From: Halorhabdus tiamatea SARL4B
Lineage (GTDB): Archaea > Halobacteriota > Halobacteria > Halobacteriales > Haloarculaceae
Reading direction: 5' to 3'
Assembly (NCBI RefSeq): GCF_000470655.1
Contig: NC_021921.1
Span: 1,798,001-1,862,000, forward strand
DNA: 64,000 nt
Part shown: positions 33,753-42,933 of the stretch, piece by piece
Layout of the letters: every line of letters begins with the position of its first letter
Numbering within the stretch: the first letter of the stretch is position 1
Program-made: the position numbers and the translations under genes
The notes under the pieces: generated by a model
Database searches by the model: none
The model's input: the letters and a program-made list of their open reading frames with translations, nothing else
Told to the model about the DNA's origin: nothing

Positions 33753-34252
33753 GCGCCGACGCACGATTTACTCACCAGCCTGGGGCCGTCCTCAGAGCGG
33801 GTGCGCTCGTGGCTGCCCTCGGAGTCGCAGCGCTCGTGGCTCCACTGTCGACACTTTCCCTGGCCGCGAGCGTGATCGGCGTGGTCGGCCTCGCCGTCGG
33901 ACTGACCCGACACGTCCGGCTGGTGACTGGACTCGGGGCCGCCGCGGTAATCGGGGCCGTGATCGCCACCGCGTTCGCGGGGGTCGCCGTCGAGCGGTTG
34001 CTCCCGGCGGTCGTCGGAAGCGTCCTCGTCTGGGAGTTCGCGCTGGGAGCGTTCACGGCGGAGACGGAACTCGACGGGGGCAGCGTCGAACGCGCCGAGT
34101 TCCTCCACGTCGCGATCGTGACTGTCGTCGCGTCGCTGGTAGCGCTCGTGGCCTACGTCACCTACGAGACACTGACAGTCGGGGTCTCGCTTCCCGGTGC
34201 AGCGCTGCTGGTCGTCGCCGCGACGGCACTGGCGCTGGGCTTGCGGGACTAG
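33749..34252 (+). CDS. Small integral membrane protein of the MoxR operon
   Basis: The GTG at 33749 overlaps the DUF58 stop and opens a 167-residue protein with about five hydrophobic helices (VAALGVAALVAPL; AASVIGVVGLAVGL; GLGAAAVIGAVIATAF; VAIVTVVASLVALVAYV; GAALLVVAATALALGL). It is the last gene of the MoxR, DUF4129, DUF58 operon, a position commonly held by a small haloarchaeal membrane protein of DUF7519-like type. It has no catalytic motif. Confidence 0.78.
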   Translation: MSADARFTHQPGAVLRAGALVAALGVAALVAPLSTLSLAASVIGVVGLAVGLTRHVRLVTGLGAAAVIGAVIATAFAGVAVERLLPAVVGSVLVWEFALGAFTAETELDGGSVERAEFLHVAIVTVVASLVALVAYVTYETLTVGVSLPGAALLVVAATALALGLRD

Positions 34253-34341
34253 CGAGACGAGGCGACCGGCGATTGACCGCGTCCGTGGCGGCGGGGCGAT
34301 CACCGGTAGACGTTAGGGCCGGGCTCCCAAACAGCCCTACC

Positions 34342-35046
34342 ATGTCACGAACCCGCACACTCCAGCAGAGTTTCCTCGCTGGGGTGTTCCTGGTCGCGCC
34401 GCTCGTGGTGACGATCGTCGCGCTCAGACTCCTGATCGGGTGGCTGTCGGGCTTTGTCGATCCGATCGTCACGGCGACCGCGCTATCTCAATACACGGCG
34501 AACATCACGCTCGTCGCCCAGAGTATCACGTTACTCACTCTCCTGACCGTGATCACTGGGCTGGGATATCTCGCCCAGCGGTCGATCGGCGATTGGGCGT
34601 TCGCGTGGTTCGACCGGGCGTTCGGCATCGTCCCCGTCGTCCGGGTCATCTACACGAGCGTCCGGCAGATGACCGATGCACTACGGAACCGGGAGAATCG
34701 CTACGAGAACGTCGTATTGCTCGAATACCCGCGAGAGGGGCTGTTCGCGATCGGATTCGTCACTGGCGAGAGTCCGACCACGACCCAGTCAGCGACCGGC
34801 GAGGCGTACAACGTCTTCGTCCCGCACAGCCCGAACATCACCGGCGGGCGACTCGTACTCGCACCGAAAGACACCGTCCACGAGGTCGACATCAGCGTCC
34901 GCCGAGCCATCAGATTGCTGATGACGACCGGCATCGCCGAAGAGCAATCCGACGTCGACGCACTCGCGAGCCAGGCCGACGTCGACATCCCCGACGTCAG
35001 GGCCGAGGACGGCCCGGCGGGGACAGCCGACCCGGACGACGCCTGA
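34342..35046 (+). CDS. DUF502 family membrane protein
   Basis: The 234-residue protein has two N-terminal transmembrane helices (about 10-35 and 55-80), followed by the DUF502 signature IVPVVRVIYTSVRQMTDAL and the beta-rich PREGLFAIGFVTGE and VFVPHSPNITGGRLVL motifs, then an acidic tail. The family is widespread in bacteria, plants (COV-like proteins) and archaea and is linked to membrane trafficking or envelope functions, but no biochemical role is settled. It stands 89 bp after the previous operon and probably has its own promoter. Confidence 0.88.
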   Translation: MSRTRTLQQSFLAGVFLVAPLVVTIVALRLLIGWLSGFVDPIVTATALSQYTANITLVAQSITLLTLLTVITGLGYLAQRSIGDWAFAWFDRAFGIVPVVRVIYTSVRQMTDALRNRENRYENVVLLEYPREGLFAIGFVTGESPTTTQSATGEAYNVFVPHSPNITGGRLVLAPKDTVHEVDISVRRAIRLLMTTGIAEEQSDVDALASQADVDIPDVRAEDGPAGTADPDDA

Positions 35047-35113
35047 CTGCAGGGCCGATCCGGGAACGCAGCTATTGACGGCAAAAACGCCCGATTGTCC
35101 CGATCGCTAGTCT

Positions 35114-35129
35114 TTTAGGCTACCCTAAA
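35114..35129 (+). promoter_or_regulatory. DtxR/Idr-type iron box 1
   Basis: TTTAGGCTACCCTAAA is a perfect 6-bp inverted repeat with a 4-bp spacer, ending 15 bp before the ATG at 35145. The same architecture recurs at 36421 and 45483. It resembles DtxR/IdeR-type operators of metal-dependent repressors. Confidence 0.7.
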
Positions 35130-35144
35130 CAATCGGACGTACCG

Positions 35145-36305
35145 ATGACAACCCAGGACGTCTGCGTCGTCGTGCCGACGATCAGGAACCACGAGTTCCT
35201 CCGGGCGTACGCCGAGAACGCCCGCGAGCACGGGTTCGACCTCGATCGACTGTTCGTCGTCCTCGTCACCGAGGACTTCTGTGACACCGGCACAATGGAA
35301 GCGATGCTCGACGAGGAGGGCCTCGACGGGGCCGTCTTCGACGAAAGCGACCGCGAGGCGTGGTTCGACGAGCATGGAATCGCCGCGTACGAACACCTGA
35401 TCCCGGCAGCCAGTCACGCCCAGACGTCCTTCGGCCTGCTGTATCTCTGGGCCCACGATCGCTTCGAGTACGGCGTCTTCCTCGACGACGATACCGCCCC
35501 GCACGACGACGTCGACTTCTTCGGGACCCACCTCGACAACCTCGCCTACGAGGGCGACCTCACGGCCGTCGAGTCCGACGAGCAGTGGGTGAACGTCCTC
35601 CACGAGACCGAGGATCTCTACCCCCGGGGGTATCCCTACAGTGCGATGGACGAGGACCGGACCGTCTCGACCGAGCGCGTCGAGAACGTCGTCGCCTCTC
35701 AAGGCCTGTGGACCAACGTCCCGGACCTCGACGCCGTCCGGATCCTCATGGACGGCGACCTCCAGGGACAGGCCCAGACCCGCACGACGCGGGCGGACTT
35801 CGGGGAGGACTTCGTCGCGGGCCGTGGGAATTATCTCACCGTCTGCTCGATGAACCTGGCCTTCCGGCGGGAGGTCGTCCCGGCGTTCTACCAGTTCCCG
35901 ATGGACGACAACCCCTGGGACGTCGGACGCTTCGACGACATCTGGTCGGGCCTCCTCCTGAAGCGCGCGGCCGACGTCCTCGGCGGGCGGATCTACAACG
36001 GCGCGCCGCTGTGTGAGCACAACAAAGCGCCGCGGTCGACTTTCGGCGACCTGGCGAACGAGGTCGCCGGCCTCGAACTCAACGAACACGTCTGGAAACT
36101 CGTCGATCGGGCGGGGGCGGACGCCGACTCCTATGCGGGAGTGGCCCGCGCCGTCGCCGCGGAACTCCGGACCGGCGCGGACGACGAGTGGGAGAACGCC
36201 GACTTCCTCACCTACTGTGGGGAGTACCTCGACGACTGGCTGGACTGTCTGGCGGAACTCGACGCCGACGCAACTCGACGTGCAACGGCGGTGATCGCCG
36301 AATGA
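35145..36305 (+). CDS. Reversibly glycosylated polypeptide-like (GT75) protein
   Basis: The 386-residue soluble acidic protein resembles the RGP/alpha-1,4-glucan-protein synthase family, which uses nucleotide sugars and can act as a mutase or self-glycosylating protein. The opening VCVVVPTIRNHEFLRAY, the DDD motif in YGVFLDDDTAPHDDVDFFG (metal/nucleotide-sugar binding), and GRGNYLTVCSMNLAFRREVVP and the DDIWSGLLLKR segment in the second half fit a GT-A-like fold. An iron-type box lies in its promoter. It may prime or modify a surface glycan in concert with the other glycosyltransferases of the region, but the substrate is unknown. Confidence 0.72.
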   Translation: MTTQDVCVVVPTIRNHEFLRAYAENAREHGFDLDRLFVVLVTEDFCDTGTMEAMLDEEGLDGAVFDESDREAWFDEHGIAAYEHLIPAASHAQTSFGLLYLWAHDRFEYGVFLDDDTAPHDDVDFFGTHLDNLAYEGDLTAVESDEQWVNVLHETEDLYPRGYPYSAMDEDRTVSTERVENVVASQGLWTNVPDLDAVRILMDGDLQGQAQTRTTRADFGEDFVAGRGNYLTVCSMNLAFRREVVPAFYQFPMDDNPWDVGRFDDIWSGLLLKRAADVLGGRIYNGAPLCEHNKAPRSTFGDLANEVAGLELNEHVWKLVDRAGADADSYAGVARAVAAELRTGADDEWENADFLTYCGEYLDDWLDCLAELDADATRRATAVIAE

Positions 36306-36420
36306 CCGACCCCGAGCGTCCCCGCGGCCACGGTGAGGACGGGCGGACGGAACGGTCCGGTCACGAGGCCGACGGGAGAGAATCGGCGAAACCCGGGCGG
36401 AATCACGGAGTTTATACGTA

Positions 36421-36436
36421 TTTAGGCAAACCTAAA
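36421..36436 (+). promoter_or_regulatory. DtxR/Idr-type iron box 2 with TATA element
   Basis: TTTAGGCAAACCTAAA, again TTTAGG-N4-CCTAAA, ends 6 bp before the ATG of the ABC binding protein. TTTATACG at 36411-36418 is a probable TATA box. A repressor bound here would cover the start of a leaderless transcript. Confidence 0.75.
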
Positions 36437-36442
36437 TCCAAG

Positions 36443-37603
36443 ATGACACGGAGATCGACGAGTCGGCGGCAGTTCATGGGTGCGCTCGGCGCGGGCGCGC
36501 TGGCCGGGCTGGCGGGCTGTGCCGATCCGTTCGGCGGCGACACGACGGACGCGGGCGAGGAGATCTCGGTCCCCTCACTCGCGCAGTTCCGCGGCTCCGG
36601 CGCGCTCGCGGAGGGACGACCGGCCCCGGGCGGCACGTCGATCGACGAACTGCCGGATCTCTCCGGCACGTTGAATATCTACATGGGCGGCGGCGAGGGT
36701 GGCATCTACGAGCGCTTCATCGAGATGTTAGCGGAGATCTACCCGGACTTCTCGGGGTTTACCGACGACGCCCCCTCGGCGTCCCAGGCCCAGTCGATCG
36801 TCGAGGCGGTCCAGTCCGGGGGCTCCCAGGCCGACGTCTTCTGGTCGATCGACGCCGCCTCGCTGGGCTACGTCGCCGAAAACGACGCCTACGAGCCACT
36901 CGCAGACGAAGCGCTCGAACCCGTCCCGGCGCACTTCCAGGGCGCGGACGGGGCGTGGGTCGGCGTCGCCGGCCGCGCCCGGAGCGTCCCCTACAACACC
37001 GACGCGATCGACGCGAGCGAGATCCCGGAGAAGGTTGCGCAGTTCCCCGGGACCGACGCCTTCCAGGGGACGATGGGGTGGGCCCCGACCTACGGCGCAT
37101 TCAAGTCCTTCGTGACCGCGATGCGCCTCCAGGAGGGGGCCGAGACGACTCGCCAGTGGCTGGAATCGATGCGGCAGGCCGGTACCGAACGCTACCCCAA
37201 CGAGTACGTCGTCACCCGGGCCGTCGCCGACGGCGAACTGACCGCCGGGTTCGCCAACCACTACTACGCGATGCGGGTGAAAAACCAGCGCCCCGACGCG
37301 CCGCTCGATCTGGCCTTCACGAGCGGTGACGCCGGGGCCTTGGTCAACGTCGCCGGGATCCTCCAGATCGAGGGCACGGAGAAGGACGCGTTGATCACGG
37401 ACTTCGTCCGGCACCTGCTGTCGGCGGAGGCCCAGGAGTTCTTCGCCACCGTGAGTTACGCGTATCCGATGATCCCGGAGGTCGAACCCGTCGGCGGGCT
37501 GCCGACCGTCGACGAGTTGAACCCCCCGGACATCGATCTCGCGGCCCTCGCCGATCTCGAACCGACACTGGAACTGATGTCCGAGGCCGGCGTCCCGGGA
37601 TGA
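36443..37603 (+). CDS. Fe3+-type ABC transporter substrate-binding lipoprotein
   Basis: The 386-residue binding protein has a Tat leader (SRRQFMGALGAGALAGLAGC, lipobox Cys27). The two-lobed fold is of the iron/thiamine family (SBP type II): LSGTLNIYMGGGEGGIYERF starts the first strand, and RARSVPYNTDAI, YPNEYVVTRAVADGELTAGF and DAGALVNVAGI are typical conserved segments. Tyr residues near the cleft could bind ferric iron. Start ATG 36443 lies just after an iron-type box, and the permease start overlaps the stop by ATGA. The likely role is capture of iron outside the cell when iron is scarce. Confidence 0.88.
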   Translation: MTRRSTSRRQFMGALGAGALAGLAGCADPFGGDTTDAGEEISVPSLAQFRGSGALAEGRPAPGGTSIDELPDLSGTLNIYMGGGEGGIYERFIEMLAEIYPDFSGFTDDAPSASQAQSIVEAVQSGGSQADVFWSIDAASLGYVAENDAYEPLADEALEPVPAHFQGADGAWVGVAGRARSVPYNTDAIDASEIPEKVAQFPGTDAFQGTMGWAPTYGAFKSFVTAMRLQEGAETTRQWLESMRQAGTERYPNEYVVTRAVADGELTAGFANHYYAMRVKNQRPDAPLDLAFTSGDAGALVNVAGILQIEGTEKDALITDFVRHLLSAEAQEFFATVSYAYPMIPEVEPVGGLPTVDELNPPDIDLAALADLEPTLELMSEAGVPG

Positions 37604-39237
37604 GCCGCGAGGGCCGAGTCGGGGGCCGCCGTGAGCGCCTGTCGGGAGCCCCCGGCCTCGGTCGGCCGTCCGGGCTGACGCTTCTCGCCGCCGCCATCGC
37701 CGTCGCGCTGGTGGCCCCCCTGGGCTGGCTGTTTCTCGAGGTCTTCGACCTCGGCCCGCGCGCGCTCGAACTCGCCGTCGACGGGCGGACCATCGAAATA
37801 CTGCTCCGCAGCGTCGGCCTCGTCGGCGTCGTCACGACGGCGAGCGTCCTCGTCGGCGTTCCCATCGCGCTGCTGACGGCCCGAACCGACCTGCCCTTCG
37901 CTCGGCTGTTCACCGTCCTCGCCGCCCTCCCGCTGGCGATCCCCAGCTATCTCGGGGCGCTCGCCGTCCTCTCGGCCTTCGGGACCGGCGGCGTCCTGAC
38001 GGGCGTGCTCGCTCCGGTCGGGATCGAGCAACTCCCGGAGATCAGCGGCTTCGCCGGCGCGGCGCTCGTGCTGACGCTTTACACCTATCCGTACGTCCTC
38101 CTGACGACGCGCGCGTCGCTGCTGTCGCTGGACACCTCCCTGATCGAGGCCGCCCGGACGCTCGACGCCGGGAGACTCGAGGCGTTTCGCCGAGTGACAC
38201 TCCCCCAGATCGCGCCCGGGATCGCTGCCGGGGCGCTGTTGGTCGCGCTCTATACGCTCGCTGACTTTGGGACGCCCAACTTCATGGGCGTCGAGGTGTT
38301 CACCCAGGCGATCTACGCGCGATACAACAACCTGATGCGACCGTGGGCCGCGCTGCTGTCGGTCCAGTTGCTCGGCGTGACGGCCGCGATCCTCTATCTC
38401 GAGTCCCAGGTCGGGGCCGACGACGAGGGTGCCTATCAGAGTCGGGGGACGCGGGGGGGTGCCGTCCTCGAACTCGGAGCCTGGCGGTACGTCGCTGCCC
38501 TGGTCCCGGCCGTCGTGGCGGGGCTGGCCGTCGTGCTCCCGGTGGTCGTCTTCGGGCTGTGGCTCACGAACGACGTCGGCGGCTACACGGCCGGCGGACT
38601 GGCGTTCTCCTGGACGTACGGCTGGAACTCGGTGTACCTGGCCGCCCTCGCCGCCGGCGGATCGTTGCTGGTCGCGCTGCCGGTGGCGGTCGCGGCCGCA
38701 CGTGGTCGGTCCCGACTTGCGGCCCTCGCCGACCGCGTCTCCTACGTCGGCTACGCCACGCCGGGGATCGTCCTCGCCTTCGCCCTGGTGCTGTTCGCGC
38801 TCAACGCGCTCCCGTCGTCGCTGCGGACCACGGCCGAGAACCTGCTCGTGATCCTCGTCTTCGCGTACGTCGTCCGGTTCGTCCCACAGGCCATCGGTGC
38901 GATCCGGACCGCGACGATGCAGGTCGACCGCCGCCTGATCGAGGCCGCCCGGACGCTCGGGCGCACCCGGATCGAAGCGTTCCGGGCGGTGACGCTGCCG
39001 TTGATCGCGCCCGGGATCGCGACCGGTGCGGCCCTCGTGTTCCTGACGACCATGAAGGAACTGCCGGTGACGCTACTCTTACGGCCGTTCTGGTTCGATC
39101 ATACGTTAGTGACCTATATCTGGAAAGTGCGTGAGGCGGGCCTCTACGGCCGGGCAGCTGTCCCGGCCCTCGCGTTGATCGCCATCTCCGGCGTGTCGAT
39201 GGCCGTCATTCTCAGCCAGGAGGGTTCGAACACGTGA
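37600..39237 (+). CDS. Fe3+-type ABC transporter permease (fused two-unit)
   Basis: The 545-residue membrane protein contains two tandem permease units, as in FbpB/SfuB-type iron transporters, with about twelve helices. Each unit has an EAA loop for contact with the ATPase: LIEAARTLDAGRLEAFRRVTLP near 180 and LIEAARTLGRTRIEAFRAVTLP near 447. It is coupled by ATGA to the binding protein before it and by GTGA to the ATPase after it, making a complete importer. Confidence 0.92.
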   Translation: MSREGRVGGRRERLSGAPGLGRPSGLTLLAAAIAVALVAPLGWLFLEVFDLGPRALELAVDGRTIEILLRSVGLVGVVTTASVLVGVPIALLTARTDLPFARLFTVLAALPLAIPSYLGALAVLSAFGTGGVLTGVLAPVGIEQLPEISGFAGAALVLTLYTYPYVLLTTRASLLSLDTSLIEAARTLDAGRLEAFRRVTLPQIAPGIAAGALLVALYTLADFGTPNFMGVEVFTQAIYARYNNLMRPWAALLSVQLLGVTAAILYLESQVGADDEGAYQSRGTRGGAVLELGAWRYVAALVPAVVAGLAVVLPVVVFGLWLTNDVGGYTAGGLAFSWTYGWNSVYLAALAAGGSLLVALPVAVAAARGRSRLAALADRVSYVGYATPGIVLAFALVLFALNALPSSLRTTAENLLVILVFAYVVRFVPQAIGAIRTATMQVDRRLIEAARTLGRTRIEAFRAVTLPLIAPGIATGAALVFLTTMKELPVTLLLRPFWFDHTLVTYIWKVREAGLYGRAAVPALALIAISGVSMAVILSQEGSNT

Positions 39238-40367
39238 CTGCCACACCACCATCGACTGCCGTCGATCCACAGCCCCGGACGACTGGCACAGCTGAATCAA
39301 CCGGCGAGGACCCCGCGGTCCTCGAACTCGACGGCGTCACCCGACAGTTCGGGGCCGAGACTGCCGTCGCGAACCTCAGCCTGTCCGTCCAGGAGGGCGA
39401 ACTCCTCACGCTGCTCGGACCGTCGGGTTGCGGGAAGACGACGACGCTTCGCCTACTCGCTGGGCTGGACGAACCCGACGCCGGGACGATTCGGGTCGCC
39501 GGGAATCGCGTCGCGGGCGAGGGGACGTTCGTCAAGCCGGAGGAGCGCGACGTGGGCCTGGTCTTCCAGGAGTTCGCGCTGTTTCCCCACCTCTCCGTGG
39601 GCGAGAACGTCGCCTTCGGCATTCAGGATCGATCGGACGACGAAATCGACCAGCGGGTGACCGACCTCCTCGAACTCGTCGGCCTCGGGGACTACGCGGA
39701 CGCGAGTCCGGAGGACCTCTCAGGCGGCCAGCGCCAGCGCGTCGCACTCGCGCGCTCGCTCGCACCGGAACCCGACGTCCTGCTGCTCGACGAGCCGTTC
39801 TCGAATCTCGACGTGGGGCTGCGCGAGGAGATGCGTCGGGAAGTACGGCGGATCATCAAGGAGACCGGCGTCACCGCCGTCTCCGTGACCCACGACCAGG
39901 AGGAGGCCCTCTCGATCAGCGACCGGGTGGCCGTCATCGACAGCGGGCAAATCGAGCAGATCGGCCGCCCGGAGATTGTCTTCCAGCAGCCCGAATCACG
40001 CTTCGTCGCGGAGTTCCTCGGCCAGGCCGGGTTCGTCTCCGGGACCTTGGCAGACGGCTGCGTCGACACGCCGCTTGGGCCGCTTTCGGCCGATCGAATC
40101 GATGGACTCGGCGACGAGTACGACGGGGCCGAGATCGACGTGCTCGTCCGCCCGGACGACATCCGCGCCGTGCCGGCAGATCCGGCGGGCACCAACGGCC
40201 GGATCGTCGATCGCCAGTACACCGGCCCCTCCTTCGTCTACACGGTCGAGTTGGACTCGGGTGCCGTCCTGCACTGCGAGCACAACCACGCCGAGGAACT
40301 CGGAATGGACAAACGCGTCCGGGTTCGCCTGGCGACCGACCACCCCCTGGCCTGGTTCCCCGCGTGA
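39234..40367 (+). CDS. Fe3+-type ABC transporter ATPase
   Basis: The 377-residue nucleotide-binding protein begins with GTG in the overlap with the permease. Walker A is GPSGCGKTT (62-70), signature LSGGQRQR is near 162, Walker B VLLLDEPFSNLD is near 181, and the switch His is in SVTHDQEEA. The C-terminal TOBE-like regulatory domain (about 265-375) includes DVLVRPDDIR, as in FbpC/PotA-type ATPases. It powers the importer encoded just upstream. Its stop and the next ATG share one base (TGATG), so transcription continues into the glycosyltransferase-like gene. Confidence 0.94.
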   Translation: MTATPPSTAVDPQPRTTGTAESTGEDPAVLELDGVTRQFGAETAVANLSLSVQEGELLTLLGPSGCGKTTTLRLLAGLDEPDAGTIRVAGNRVAGEGTFVKPEERDVGLVFQEFALFPHLSVGENVAFGIQDRSDDEIDQRVTDLLELVGLGDYADASPEDLSGGQRQRVALARSLAPEPDVLLLDEPFSNLDVGLREEMRREVRRIIKETGVTAVSVTHDQEEALSISDRVAVIDSGQIEQIGRPEIVFQQPESRFVAEFLGQAGFVSGTLADGCVDTPLGPLSADRIDGLGDEYDGAEIDVLVRPDDIRAVPADPAGTNGRIVDRQYTGPSFVYTVELDSGAVLHCEHNHAEELGMDKRVRVRLATDHPLAWFPA

Positions 40368-42388
40368 TGGACCGACGCCGTTTCCGCATCGCCACGCTCG
40401 CACTCGCCCTTCTCGGCGCACTCGCTGTCTGGCTCGTCTCGACGGACCTGTTTCCGTCCCACTCGCTAAATCACGACGAGGGCGTCTACCTCCAGCAGGC
40501 TGCGATGTTGCTGGAGGGCAAACTCCACCTCACGCCGCCCGTCGAGGGCGTCTTCCGGCCGTGGTTCTTCGTCGAGGGGGGCGGGAGGCTCTACCCGAAG
40601 TACAACCCTGTCCCCGCCGGGCTGTTCGCCCTCGGGGAACTGTTGGGAGGCTATCGGCTGGCACTGCCCGCCATCGCGGCTGGGATTTTGGCGGGCGTCG
40701 CCGGCGTCGTGCGCGAGGTCTTCGACCGCCGAACCGGACTCCTTGCAGCTGCTTTCGTGCTGACCTCCCCCCTCTTCCTCCTCGATACCGCGACCTTCCT
40801 GCCGTACGCGCCGACGACGCTGCTGAATCTGGCCTTCGCCTTTGCCTACCTGCGGGCCGACCGGACCGACGGCCGGCGGTGGGCAGCGGCGGCGGGCGTC
40901 GCGATCGGTCTGGCCTTCTTCGCCCGGCCGTACACCGCTGTCCTGTTCGCGGTGCCGTTCGTCGTCCACGCGTGCTGGACACTCACCCGGGACTGGCGGA
41001 CCGCATTGCCCCGGCAGGCGGCGACTGCCGCGCTCGGCCTGGTAGGCGTCGCGCTCACCCTCGGGTACAACGCGGCGGTGACCGGTTCGGCCCTGACCTT
41101 CCCCTACGAGGCGTTCGCGCCGCTGGACGGCCTCGGGTTCGGGCACCGCGAACTCCTGAATCACGCTATCGAGTACACGCCGGGGCTCGCGTTCGAGGCC
41201 AACTGGAACGTCCTCGCGACGTTCGTCGACCGCTGGATCGCCGGCGGGATGGTCGGCGCGGCGCTCGCTATCGTAGGATTCGTCGTCGCCGTCCGCCGGA
41301 CGTGGTCGCCCCGCGTCGCCGTCCTCGCCGGCCTCGGGGTCTCGGTCCCCGCCGGGAACCTCTACTTCTGGGGGAACTACAACCTGCTCGGCGACCTCCC
41401 AACCCCCGGCGACGGCCTGATCGCCTCGCTGGGCCCGTACTACCACTTCGATCTCCTCCTCCCGGTCGCCGCCTTCGGGGCCGTCGCCACCCTGGCGGCC
41501 GTCGATACCCTCCGAAACGCCCTCGACGCCCGTCTCGACCGCCGGGCCGCCCTCGCGGTCTTCGCGGCCGTCGCCCTCGTGAGTACGCTCGTCCTCGGCG
41601 GGATCACGGCCAGCCAGGCCGCCGCACCCGTCGAGCGAAACGCCGACGTGACGGACACGTACGAGCGGGCCTACGCGCCGTTCGAGCCCGCGCCGCCAGC
41701 CAACGCCGTCGTCCTCACACCGACGCCGTACGGCCCCTGGCTCAACCATCCCTTCCAGGCGCTCCGGAGCGATCCGGGCTACGACAGTCGGACGGTCTAC
41801 GCGATGGACGATCGCCCGTTCGCGGTCGCCGAGGCGTTCCCCGACCGGGATCTCTACCGGTTCGGCTTTCGCGGGGTCTGGGACCCGCTCGGTGACTCGC
41901 CCGAGGCCGCCCGGCTCCAGCGCGTCCAGGAGCGCTCGGGCGAGTCGGTCACCCTGAACGCACGCGTCGGCCTCCCCGAGCGGGTCACGAGCGCGACCGT
42001 CACCGTCGAGACGGCCGACGGGACGGCCCACTACGTCGCGAGCGACACCGGCGACGACCTGGCGTTCGAGGTGGCCATCGAACCCGAGACGGTCCGGGTG
42101 ATCGGCCCGCTCGAAGCCGTCGGCGAAGAGCTGCCGGCAGTCGGCGACAGTGACGACGTCGAGGTGACGGTCTTCGCCGACGACGGCGTCGGCGGATTCG
42201 AGTACCGGCTGTCGGTGCCAGTCGAAACGGAGGGCGGGCAGGTGCGCGCGCTGACGCCCAGCGTCGAGTACTGCCTCGACGCCCGTGCCTGCGGCGGCGC
42301 GGCGATGTACGTACCCGAAGAGTCACCGGACGGCGTCTTCGTCCGGACCGAGCTGCGAGCGACGAACGAGACACAGGAAGAGACATGA
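40367..42388 (+). CDS. GT-C-like membrane glycosyltransferase (ArnT/PMT-like)
   Basis: The 673-residue protein has an N-terminal helix and then HDEGVYLQQAAMLLEGKLHL, the Asp/Glu-containing first luminal loop typical of GT-C glycosyltransferases (PMT/ArnT-like, lipid-linked sugar donors). About ten further helices follow to residue 430 and an extracellular C-terminal domain of about 240 residues. It is embedded in the iron-box operon through a 1-bp overlap with the ATPase and an ATGA overlap with the next gene. It probably glycosylates a surface molecule; donor and acceptor are unknown. The start is fixed by the TGATG junction. Confidence 0.75.
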   Translation: MDRRRFRIATLALALLGALAVWLVSTDLFPSHSLNHDEGVYLQQAAMLLEGKLHLTPPVEGVFRPWFFVEGGGRLYPKYNPVPAGLFALGELLGGYRLALPAIAAGILAGVAGVVREVFDRRTGLLAAAFVLTSPLFLLDTATFLPYAPTTLLNLAFAFAYLRADRTDGRRWAAAAGVAIGLAFFARPYTAVLFAVPFVVHACWTLTRDWRTALPRQAATAALGLVGVALTLGYNAAVTGSALTFPYEAFAPLDGLGFGHRELLNHAIEYTPGLAFEANWNVLATFVDRWIAGGMVGAALAIVGFVVAVRRTWSPRVAVLAGLGVSVPAGNLYFWGNYNLLGDLPTPGDGLIASLGPYYHFDLLLPVAAFGAVATLAAVDTLRNALDARLDRRAALAVFAAVALVSTLVLGGITASQAAAPVERNADVTDTYERAYAPFEPAPPANAVVLTPTPYGPWLNHPFQALRSDPGYDSRTVYAMDDRPFAVAEAFPDRDLYRFGFRGVWDPLGDSPEAARLQRVQERSGESVTLNARVGLPERVTSATVTVETADGTAHYVASDTGDDLAFEVAIEPETVRVIGPLEAVGEELPAVGDSDDVEVTVFADDGVGGFEYRLSVPVETEGGQVRALTPSVEYCLDARACGGAAMYVPEESPDGVFVRTELRATNETQEET

Positions 42389-42933
42389 CCCACGAACTCA
42401 CCAGACGCGACGCGATCGCAGCGCTGTCGGCCGTCGGGGCGTCGCTGGCCGGCTGTGTCGCGCCGGTAGCGGATGGCGACGAGCAGGCAGACGAGGAGGC
42501 GGACAGCACGCTCTCAGATCACGACCACGAGACGCTGACTGCCGCCGCGGAGGTGCTGTATCCCGACGATGTAACCGAGATCGAAACGTTCGTCCAGCGC
42601 TACGCGACGGGACGGACGGCCGACCGGCCGGAACACGCCGACGGGATCGCCGACGCCGTCGCCTACCTCGACAAGTACTGTCGGGCGTGGTACGACGCCA
42701 AGTTCACGGCGTTGTCGCCGGACGAGCGTGACGAGGCACTCCGGCGGATGGGGGCCGACGACGCCGACCCTGATCCCGACGGAAGCGACGTCGAGCGCCT
42801 GCGCTACTACGTGATCAACGACCTGCTATTGGCGCTGTACGCCTCGCCGACCGGCGGCGAGTTGGTCGGGATCGAGAACCCGCCGGGCCACCCGGGCGGG
42901 CTCGCGAGCTATCAACGGGGGCCACAGTCGTGA
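42385..42933 (+). CDS. Gluconate 2-dehydrogenase subunit 3-like Tat lipoprotein
   Basis: The 182-residue protein has a leader LTRRDAIAALSAVGASLAGC with a Tat-type RR and lipobox (Cys23). The mature part resembles the small subunit (subunit 3) of membrane gluconate dehydrogenases: helical segments LTAAAEVLYPDDVTEIETFVQRY and FTALSPDERDEALRRM, and a C-terminal NPPGHPGG. It is coupled to the following GMC oxidoreductase gene by GTGA, the usual arrangement in which the small subunit escorts the flavoprotein through Tat. This supports an exported two-subunit dehydrogenase. Confidence 0.82.
   Translation: MTHELTRRDAIAALSAVGASLAGCVAPVADGDEQADEEADSTLSDHDHETLTAAAEVLYPDDVTEIETFVQRYATGRTADRPEHADGIADAVAYLDKYCRAWYDAKFTALSPDERDEALRRMGADDADPDPDGSDVERLRYYVINDLLLALYASPTGGELVGIENPPGHPGGLASYQRGPQS

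Noticed and set aside
40466-42031. A long minus-strand frame opposite the GT-C gene
   Set aside because: The protein would be a run of charged, low-complexity residues; it is the typical shadow of a haloarchaeal coding strand.
39428-42388. A single very long frame of 986 codons covering the ABC ATPase and the GT-C gene
   Set aside because: The first 313 codons are an Arg-rich shadow of the ATPase in another frame; only the part from ATG 40367 has membrane-protein character and acidic haloarchaeal composition.
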